From: Candidatus Omnitrophota bacterium
GTDB taxonomy: Bacteria > Omnitrophota > Gorgyraeia > 2-02-FULL-51-18 > JAGOUK01
Length of the DNA stretch: 15,482 nt
Assembly (NCBI GenBank): GCA_020058965.1
Contig: JAGVCY010000247.1
Coordinates: 1 to 15,482 of the forward strand
Direction of reading: 5' to 3'
Part shown: piece by piece, positions 1-8,400 of the stretch
Layout of the letters: every line of letters begins with the position of its first letter
Position numbering within the stretch: position 1 is the first letter of the stretch
Made by a program: the position numbers and the translations under genes
The notes under the pieces: model-generated
What the model saw: only the letters and a program-made list of their open reading frames with translations
Database searches by the model: none
Told to the model about the DNA's origin: nothing

Positions 1-1
1 C

Positions 2-19
2 GTCCGCCGGACGGCGGAC
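2..19. repeat. Short perfect GC hairpin upstream of the YyaL-like gene
   Basis: GTCCGCC, loop GGAC, then GGCGGAC form a perfect 7-bp stem with a 4-base loop. No T-run follows, so it is not a clear intrinsic terminator. It may be the end of an upstream transcript or a dispersed GC palindrome. A separate 10-bp palindrome, ATCTCGAGAT, lies at 56-65. I see nothing else in bases 1-98 and no convincing promoter. Confidence 0.5.
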
Positions 20-98
20 ACCGTGGTCGCTCGCCTCGCAAGAGCGCCGCTTAGCATCTCGAGATTCTGACGGCTCATTTTTGGTCTAAAAGATTAGA

Positions 99-2297
99 AT
101 GTTGATTCGACACGCTCTTATATTTGGGATAATATTTTTTATGCAAAGTACGGCACATGCGGACGAGAAAAAACCCAATCACCTGATCACCGAGAAGAGC
201 CCTTATTTGATCCAGCACGCGTACAATCCGGTGGATTGGTATCCGTGGGGCGATGAGGCCTTCAAGAAGGCGAGAGAAGAGAATAAGCCGATCTTTCTGT
301 CGATCGGGTACTCCACCTGCCATTGGTGCCATGTGATGGAGCACGAGTCATTTGAGGATCCGGGCATCGCGCAATATCTCAACGAACATTTTGTTTCGAT
401 CAAGGTCGATCGTGAGGAGCGGCCCGACATCGACCAGATCTACATGAGCTATGTGATCTCGGCGACGGGATCGGGCGGCTGGCCGATGACCGTTTTTATG
501 GGCGCGGACAAAAAACCGTTTTTTGGCGGAACTTATTTTGCGCCGGCGGAAGCGCACGGCCGGCCGAGCTTTAAGCGCGTGCTGGAATTTATCGAAAACG
601 CCTGGAGGACGAAGCAGGATCAGATCAAGACTTCAGGCGACCAATTTATAGATTATTTGCGCGACCGCAGTTCGGTGGCATTGCCGGATGGCGGCAAGCT
701 GCCGGACGAGGGCGTGCTGACGAGCGCGTTCAGGTCATTTTATAGCGGTTATGACGGCGTGCACGGGGGATTTGGCCGCGCGCCCAAGTTTCCGTCCGCT
801 CACAATCTGCTGTTCATCCTCCGGTATTACAACCGGTCCGGTGATGAGGACGCTTTTTCGATGGTCGAAACGACGCTGAAAAAAATGGCGCAGGGCGGGA
901 TGCGGGATCAGATCGGCGGCGGGTTTCATCGATATTCGGTCGACCGGGAATGGTTCGTCCCGCACTTTGAAAAAATGTTGTACGACCAGGCGATGCTGCT
1001 GCGCGCGTACACCGAGATGTATCAGATGACGCAGGATCCCGCTTACTCGAAGGTCGCGCGTGAGATCTGTGAGTATGTTCTGCGCGACATGACCGACGCG
1101 GCCGGCGGGTTCTATTCGGCGGAGGACGCGGACAGCTTGGAGAGCTCCGCGGCGGCGCACAAGCGCGAAGGCGCTTTTTATGTTTGGCGCGCTGACGAGA
1201 TGCGGGCGCTTTTGACGGAAAAGGAATTCAAAGTCGCGTCGCTCCTCTATGGGGTTGAAGAAGCCGGAAATGTGACCCCGGCACAGGACCCGATGAAAGA
1301 ATTTACCGGCGTCAATATCCTCAAGCTCGCGCGCACGGCGGAAGAGGCGGCGCGGGAGCTGGAGATCGGAACTCCGGAGGTGGAAGCGTTGATCCAAAGC
1401 GCCAACTCCAAGCTTTTTGCCGCGCGCGGCAAGCGCCCCAGGCCGCACCTGGACGACAAGATCCTCACGGATTGGAACGGCTTGATGATAGCCCATCTGA
1501 CCGCCGCGTCACAGGCGCTGGGGGAGCCGCGTTATCTCGCGGCGGCCGAAAAGGCGATGGACTTCGTGCTCAAGCATTGCGTGGACGCGGATGGCCGGCT
1601 TTTGCATCGGTATCGGGCGGGCGAAGCGGCCATCGCGGGTCAGCTGGATGATTACGCGTTTTTGACCTACGGCTTGCTGGAACTTTATCTGGCGACCGGC
1701 CGCGAAAAATATCTGGGCTTGGCGCAATCGCACGCCGACCGCATCCTGCTCGACTTCAGGGATGCGGCGGGTCCGGGAGGATTTTTTATGACGACGGAGG
1801 CGGGCTCCTCGGATCTGATCTCGAGGCCGAAGGACCTGACCGACGGGGCGCTGCCTTCCGGCAATTCGATCGCGGTGTTGGACCTCGTGATACTCGAAAC
1901 GATCCGCCGGGACGGAAAGTACGGCGCCGCGGCCGACCGGGAACTGAAGTTTTTGTCGACCCAATGGACCGAGAGCCCGACGGCCTTCGGGCAGGCGCTG
2001 TCGTCCCTGGACTTCTGGCTCGGACCGCAATCCGAAGTCGTCATCGCCGGCGACCCCGGATCCGAGACCGCCCGCGCGATGAAAAAAGAAATTTATTTGC
2101 GCTTCCTGCCGCACACGGTGGTGCTCAATCATCCGGAGGGCAGTATGGGGAAGCTGATCGAAGTTTTGGTCCCCTGGATCCACGAACAACCCGCCGTTCC
2201 GGGCAAGGTCACCGCCTACGTGTGTCATGACGGCGCCTGCCAACTCCCCACCTCCGACCTAAACCAATTTCGCCGCCAACTCGACGAACTGAACTAA
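99..2297 (+). CDS. YyaL/SSP411 family thioredoxin-domain protein (DUF255), probably exported
   Basis: This 732-residue protein has the usual full length and order of the YyaL/spermatogenesis-associated protein 20 family. A thioredoxin-like domain occupies about residues 25-190, with the opening [16 protein letters not shown] and the motif C74-H-W-C77 followed by HVM. A long six-hairpin (alpha/alpha toroid) domain follows, carrying APKFPS (228-233), [13 protein letters not shown] (from 285), SAEDADS, DWNGLMI and SGNSIA. The C-terminal pair C709/C714 (VCHDGAC) is also familiar from relatives as I remember them. The family is thought to act in redox or sugar-related chemistry, but no substrate is known. 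Unusually, residues 1-21 look like a signal peptide (MLIR, a hydrophobic run, then AHA before DE), implying a periplasmic or surface location. The ATG at 99 is chosen because it includes this peptide; Met15 (base 141) would remove it. The ribosome site is weak. The next gene starts 180 bases downstream with no clear terminator between. Confidence 0.93.
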   Translation: MLIRHALIFGIIFFMQSTAHADEKKPNHLITEKSPYLIQHAYNPVDWYPWGDEAFKKAREENKPIFLSIGYSTCHWCHVMEHESFEDPGIAQYLNEHFVSIKVDREERPDIDQIYMSYVISATGSGGWPMTVFMGADKKPFFGGTYFAPAEAHGRPSFKRVLEFIENAWRTKQDQIKTSGDQFIDYLRDRSSVALPDGGKLPDEGVLTSAFRSFYSGYDGVHGGFGRAPKFPSAHNLLFILRYYNRSGDEDAFSMVETTLKKMAQGGMRDQIGGGFHRYSVDREWFVPHFEKMLYDQAMLLRAYTEMYQMTQDPAYSKVAREICEYVLRDMTDAAGGFYSAEDADSLESSAAAHKREGAFYVWRADEMRALLTEKEFKVASLLYGVEEAGNVTPAQDPMKEFTGVNILKLARTAEEAARELEIGTPEVEALIQSANSKLFAARGKRPRPHLDDKILTDWNGLMIAHLTAASQALGEPRYLAAAEKAMDFVLKHCVDADGRLLHRYRAGEAAIAGQLDDYAFLTYGLLELYLATGREKYLGLAQSHADRILLDFRDAAGPGGFFMTTEAGSSDLISRPKDLTDGALPSGNSIAVLDLVILETIRRDGKYGAAADRELKFLSTQWTESPTAFGQALSSLDFWLGPQSEVVIAGDPGSETARAMKKEIYLRFLPHTVVLNHPEGSMGKLIEVLVPWIHEQPAVPGKVTAYVCHDGACQLPTSDLNQFRRQLDELN

Positions 2298-2391
2298 AAA
2301 ATACACATAGACTCTAGTTGGAGTGCGCTAAGTTCTGTTAAGAATTTGTAAAAAGTTTTAGGCCTCCTGCCTCTTGTAATCAGCGCATTCA

Positions 2392-2405
2392 GCAAGTACA
2401 CTTGC
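2392..2405. promoter_or_regulatory. Candidate operator dyad upstream of the giant gene
   Basis: GCAAGT-AC-ACTTGC is a perfect 6+2+6 inverted repeat, 72 bases before the start codon of the giant ORF. It is the size of a small regulator site. I found no well-spaced -35/-10 pair in bases 2298-2476, so the role is only inferred. Confidence 0.25.
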
Positions 2406-2463
2406 ACCACGTTTTATATCGGCCAGAGTTATATCTGTGACCGCGTTCAGAAAATCTTTAATT

Positions 2464-2469
2464 AAGAGG
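2464..2469 (+). promoter_or_regulatory. Ribosome binding site that decides the TTG start of the giant gene
   Basis: AAGAGG lies 7 bases upstream of the TTG at 2477. That start gives a good signal peptide, so it is preferred over downstream ATG codons. A similar leader (ATTAAGAAG) precedes the paralogue start near 13706. Confidence 0.7.
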
Positions 2470-2476
2470 TAATTCC

Positions 2477-5400
2477 TTGAAGCAGCATAACCCCACCCTG
2501 AAGACACTTTCGCTCATTCTGGCCCAAGCCATGCTGCTGCAATCAGCCGCCTTCGCCGCTCCCTCGATGCCGGCATTGCCCATGAATCTCTTTGCGCGCG
2601 AGGCATCACTTCCTTTTAATATGAGCCCATCCGTCGCCATGCTCGAAGACGCTTGGAAGGCGCCTTCCGGCCTTGGCAAGGGAACGATCTACCTCATCCA
2701 GGACGCCCACACCAATCCTTCCGCGCAGAAGAATATCGCCCAGGCGATCGACACCATTCTGAAAAACAACCCCCAGATCACCGAAGTATTTTCCGAAGCC
2801 GGAGAAGGGGACTATTCGCTCAACTTCCTAAGACCGGCCGCTTCCAAATCCAAGAGGACCGAGGTAGGCCTTAACTTCGTCAATAAAGGACTGCTCCAGG
2901 GTTCGGAATTCGCTTCTCTTACTTCCGGCAAGGACTTTAAGCTCACCGGCGTCGAAGACATGAAGCTCTACGACGAAGCCCTGGGTGTCTATGCCGATAT
3001 CGTCAAAGCCCGCGCTTCCCAAAAAACCCGCTTCGCCGAGATCACCCGCACCCTCAAAGTCCTTGAAGAAAAAAACTATTCCGACACCGTCAAAGAATTT
3101 CAGTCCAACCAATCCCGCTACGAAGCGGGTGAGCTCTCCGTCACCGACTACGCGGTCTACTTGCTCAAAGCCGCCAAAAAATCCGGCGTCTACCTCAAGC
3201 CCTTTGAATCCGTCACGCATTTAGAGCGCCTCCAAGCCATGGAAAAAAATATCGACTTCGAACAAGTCTCCCGGGAAGAGGAGGAAGCCCTCGCGTCTCT
3301 TACTCCGGAAGTCCGCCAAGAGCTCGGCACTCTCAAGCCCGCAAAGCTCAACCAAGACTCCTCATCCACCCTCGGCTACTTCACCGCCCTGGAAGCGTCA
3401 TTGCGAGGACGCGACGCTTCCGAAGTGACGACCTCCGCGATCTCCCAGAGAACCCATCTTGATCAGTACCTGGCCTACCTCAAGTCCTATCAAAAGATGA
3501 ATCCCCAGACCCTCTTAAACCAGCTCAAAGACCTACAAACCGCCGTCTCATCCAAGATCGCCCAAACTCCGGAAGAAGCCTCGCTTCTTACGGTCCGGCG
3601 CAACCTGGACCGCCTGGTCAAGCTTTTTGACCTCAAGTTAAGCCCCGAGGACTACCGCAGTATTCAAAACGACTCCATGCTTCATGACTTAAAGCGCTTG
3701 GCCGGATACTTGAACGGCCTCCTCGCCAAAGAACACTTGGACCCCGCCTTGGCCCTCTTCATGCAAAACGACTATGAACCCGCTTACCGCGAAGCCCTGC
3801 GCTTCTATGACCTGGCCTACCAACGCGACGAAGCTTTTGTAAAACATATTATTGCGAGCGCAGCCCCCGTCATTGCGAGCGCAGCCCCCGTCATTGCGAG
3901 CGCAGCCCCCGTCATTGCGAGCGCAGCGAAGCAATCCCCCAAAGAACCGACTCCTAATCAGTCTGCGATCTTGATCACCGGCGGCTTCCACACCCCCCAC
4001 CTCAAAGAACTTCTCAAAAAACAAAACATCTCCTTCTACTCCCTGACGCCCCAAGTCACCCACGAAACCGACATCGCACGCTACGAGCGCATCCTCCTGG
4101 AAGGAAAAACCAATAACTCGGCAGACTCTCTCACAGCTCCCATCATCGCTGCCACCACGACTGACCAAAACATCGGCGCCCGCCTCGGCCTGGCCGCCCC
4201 GCAAGTGGCCGCCGCCCTTGGCCCTCAAGCCCAAGCAGCCCTCACCGCCCAAGCCGGAGCCCGCATGGCGGCGCGGAAGAAGGTGACTGCGCGGAAGAAG
4301 GTGACGGTCGATACACTCATGAAGGAGATCGAAGCTCGGCTCAAACGGAAAGGTTTGGGGCATAGGTTTGTATACCTAGACAGTTTGTTGCTGACTTCGT
4401 TAAGGAGCGACTTGGAGAACGAGTTGTCCGGATCAAAAGCTAGCCGGCGGGCAATTTTACGTGATGTAAAATATTACGCGGCGCTCATTTCTCACCCTCT
4501 CTTCAACGCATTCGAGCACCCGCACAACTTTAGCTGGTTTGAGTCTGTGCACCAGGTAAAGGAGATATTACAAAAAAACAAACGATCGAAAATTAAATAC
4601 ACCTTCGACGTTAGGTACGATACACCAGAAATCGCTAGGTTGGTGGATGATGGCGAAGACCGATATTCAGCGGGCCCAGGTTCAGTGGTTATACAAAGAA
4701 AAAAATTAGAAACGACCTCAGGCCAAACAACAATGAAAATCATCGCCGTCCCCATCATCTCCGCCGCGCGGATGGCTGTCGGGAAGTATGACAAGGTACC
4801 CGTGCGGCCCAAGCAAGATTCGATCCTTAAACCCAGCGAAGCGCGCAATTTGCTTCGCGCGATGATCGCTAGGAAGTCAGGTCAAATGGTGACAATAAAA
4901 GTCGCGACGAGCGTAAGGGGCATTCAAAATGACGCAATGACGAGCCAAGTATCCGATGCGGATATTGATGGTACCTGGGGTAACGGCGGCTGGCTGCTCG
5001 TACAAAGGGACGGCTCCATAGCGCTGCTCCAAGCAGAATCAGATAGATACCTAATAGCTTTGAAGGCATATGTAAAAAAACTTCCCCATGTCGAAGCGGC
5101 GGACCTATTGCCCAAACCAGACGTGGCGGATACGGCCGGCGCGCGGATGGCGTTTAGTGACGCAACGAAGCGAGAGGTTCAGGAGGCGATCGGCGGAAGG
5201 GGGGAGCTGTATGCATTATTGAGGCAGGCCCTCGGAGAGGGTCGGGATAGCCGGATGTTGGCTATCAACAAACTGGCCGCTATCCCGCATGCAGATGGCG
5301 ATGTGATCGGGGCGATCCTAACCGCCCTGCTTAAACCCGTTGCCACCGATGCCGAGGAAAGTCAAAACGCCCAGACCGCCTTACTTAGAATTAGTACCAC

Positions 5401-8400
5401 GCCCACCCAGTCCGGAATTGATGCCCTTGTCAACGTATTGCCGAAGCGTAATTTGCATAAATTCGCACGCAGCGCTGTGATCCACACTCTCAACCGTACT
5501 GTGCCTCAAAAGTCGAAACAGATCGTCCTCGGATTTGCAGCTTTGGCGGCTGAGCCGGGACTTGATGCCGGACTCAAAGCCGAAGTGCTCAATTACATCG
5601 GATCGATCACGAAGGCGACCGATGACGGTGTGCGCGCCCTAATGGATATTTATGAAGATGGAAGAAACGCTATAGATTTACGTTTGGCGTCTCTCACATC
5701 CCTTGGGAAGATCACGGAGATTCAAAATAAATCGCTTGTGCTCCGTCTCCTCAACGATCTCCAATGGACTTTGAAAAACCATCCACTTGACGAGATCCAA
5801 AAATCAGCCGCCGTGCAACTAGGCCATTGGGGAGTTAATCTCGTTCGCCATCCGTCTGAGGAACTTCCGGCATCACTTGTCGAAGCTCTCAAAAACGCGG
5901 CCGACAGCGACGGCACCAATCCCGCAAAAAGAGAAGCCCTCGCCGCACTCATAGAAATACAAGAGGCCATGAACGCCCAAGGCGCGCGGATGGCGGACGC
6001 AGCGGATCTGGCGCCGGAGGCGGCCATCGCGGATGTGCCGGAAAAGCGCCGAGCAGGATTTATCAAGCCGGGGGACCTGGTGCTTTTGGATTATGACGTC
6101 ATTTCGGGAGTGAAAAGTCCATTGACTGAGCTGCTGGCAGCTAAAACGAGCCCTCCGAATACAAATTATGTCCTGTATGTGGCGACTGAATCATTCGTGA
6201 GCTCAGAACGACCCCGTGTTGAATTGACGCAATTGATGGGTTCGGGGAGATTTGGATTGTCGGTGATCACGCGGCTTCGAAGCAAGCACATCTGGAAGCT
6301 CGACCCTGCGAAGTTTTATTCAGGCATAGATGTTTCGGGACTTCGGCCGCAACAAATTTCCTACGAGACATTCGCTGCCAAGGTGCTTAAACAATTACGC
6401 GATAGTGATCGGATCGCAAATCCGAAGCGGGTTCGCGAATTGATGCGTACCGCCCAGGAAGACATCTCGCTCGCGGCGAAGATAAGAGCCCTCAAAGAAT
6501 TGGGTAGGATCGATTGGCATAACGGCTATTCGGTAAATTTTTTGGTGTCGCTGGCTCAAGATAATCATGCCGATCGGTCCATTCGGGCAGCGGCCATTCG
6601 CGAGATCGGGCATATCGGCAATAAGGCCAATTCAGTTGTTCCCGCGATGATCGCGCTTCTGACTGATAACGATCCCTACATCCGCCGGACGGCCCGGCTG
6701 ATGTTGCCTGAAAAATTCTCGTACCAAAAGGCGCCTTTTGACCGATTGGTCCGATCCATTTTGGCTCCCACAGAAGCCATGGACGACGTGCTCACAACGT
6801 TGGTTAGATACAACGCTCACGAGCCCATCTTGCCCTTATTAAAAAGAGGCAACCCCCAAGTTCGCATTGCCGCCGTCGAAGCGCTCGGCCAGATCGCGTC
6901 CCATAATGTCGGCAAGCAAAGAATGTTTGCCGTTGAACGTGTCCTGGCGCGAACCGTCAATGACCACAGTGAAGATGTCCGTGCTGCCGTCGCGCGTGCG
7001 CAACTGCGCATCCTGAATGCCGCCGCATCAAAGCCCTCCGCCGCGCGGATGGCGGTTAAGGGGGCTTGGGAGCGGCTGGAGCCAATTTATGTTGTCGCGT
7101 ACAAGGGGTTGAGCGCCACCCCTCTTGCCGTTAGAGATGCTCAAGATCAGATCACGCTTTTGCTTGATGGGCCTGAAAAAAGAATAATCTCAAAGGATGA
7201 AATAGACACGGCGTATAACGGGCTTCGACTGATCGCCTTGGATTTGTTGGGACGTTTGACCGGTTTTAGTATCACTAATGCGCAAGACTCCGCCAGACTC
7301 CGGCACCTCGCGCGAATCGCCGGAAAAGGGAAGCGTCCCACGCAGTCGATCGCGACGGAAGTATTATCACGAGAAGAAGCGGCCAGGCAATTTGAACTCG
7401 CCCTGAAGGCCGTGGAGAAGCAGAGGAAAATAAACGATGCCCAAGCTACCAGGGCTAGAAAACTTTGGACGATCTTAACTGAAGGCGATAGCAGGGTCGT
7501 GGCCGTTGTTTTGAGCCAGGATGACGCATCCGAAGTCAGCAAGCGGATGGGAAAATTGGATAGCATGCTGGAGATATCCTTTGTTGATGCGGTGCATCTG
7601 CACGAAACCTTGGTTGACAAGCTATATGGTATTGCGCTGACTGTCTTCGCGAAAGTGGATGGGACCGTTCTCCCCGATAAAATTTCAGTACTTAACCGGG
7701 AATTAAAAATCTCCAGACGGATCGACGAGGTTCTCGGCCGGAAGCGGCCCGAACCCGTTGCCCCGTCAAAGAAACGCCCGTCGATCCATGCATCAACCCT
7801 CGCATCACTGATACAAAAGAATCTGGTTCTGATCGAACAAACGATCTCGGCCATAAAAAAAATACGATCCGGGGACAGAGAGACCCTCGAATTGCTTCAG
7901 GAAGTCTGGCGAGAGGGTTTGGCGGACCTGTCGACACAACTGGCTGAAACTATCGATACGGAATTCGGTCCGAAAGTGATCGAAAGCGCTTTACAAAACT
8001 CCGCTATGACAAAAAAAGGTCTGATCACATTGGCCAACCAAATGCATGGGGAGGCGCTTAACGTTTTTGAACGCATCTGGAGCATGGGCAATGAGGATAA
8101 CCCTGCATTTGTCCGCAGGATCAACGAATTGGCCGGCGGCAAAAAGACGTCGGAAAAGGTCGCGCCATTGGGAGACAAGGAGATGCCGATCGAAAAAGCC
8201 ATTAGGGAGATCAGGATCATCACCGCGGCTGCCAAAAATCAGCTGCGGATCAATTTTACCGATCTAACAGGCCAAAGCCAAACGGGCGCGCGGATGGCGA
8301 TGGAGATCGAGTCGATTCGATTCTTTCCCGATGGACTTAGACCGTTGCAGATGACCCTTCGGACAGGTGAACAAAAAGTCGTGCTTGATACCTACTATTG

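Noticed and set aside
54..75. Possible tRNA or small RNA in the first 98 bases
   Set aside because: There is no cloverleaf; only one 7-bp hairpin and a short palindrome are visible.
735..1496. Long open frame on the - strand inside the YyaL-like gene
   Set aside because: It is a mirror of GC-rich coding sequence; its translation is Arg-rich with no family motif, and the + strand gene is certain.
2346..2380. Promoter upstream of the giant gene from TTGTAA and TGTAAT boxes
   Set aside because: The spacing is about 23 bases, too long for a sigma70 promoter, and other pairs matched poorly.
3851..3937. CRISPR-like array
   Set aside because: The units are directly tandem with no spacers, and they keep the coding frame.
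3689..4363. - strand frame with repeated CARNDGG units
   Set aside because: The units are the reverse reading of the 21-bp repeat in the giant gene. Such strings are a common artefact of dispersed repeats.
4265..8296. The ATG in each ARMA motif as an internal start codon, making the giant ORF a run of fused or separate genes
   Set aside because: No Shine-Dalgarno sequence precedes these ATGs and no stop codon separates the modules. J7 has CTG instead. Past gene fusion remains possible, but present internal starts are not supported.
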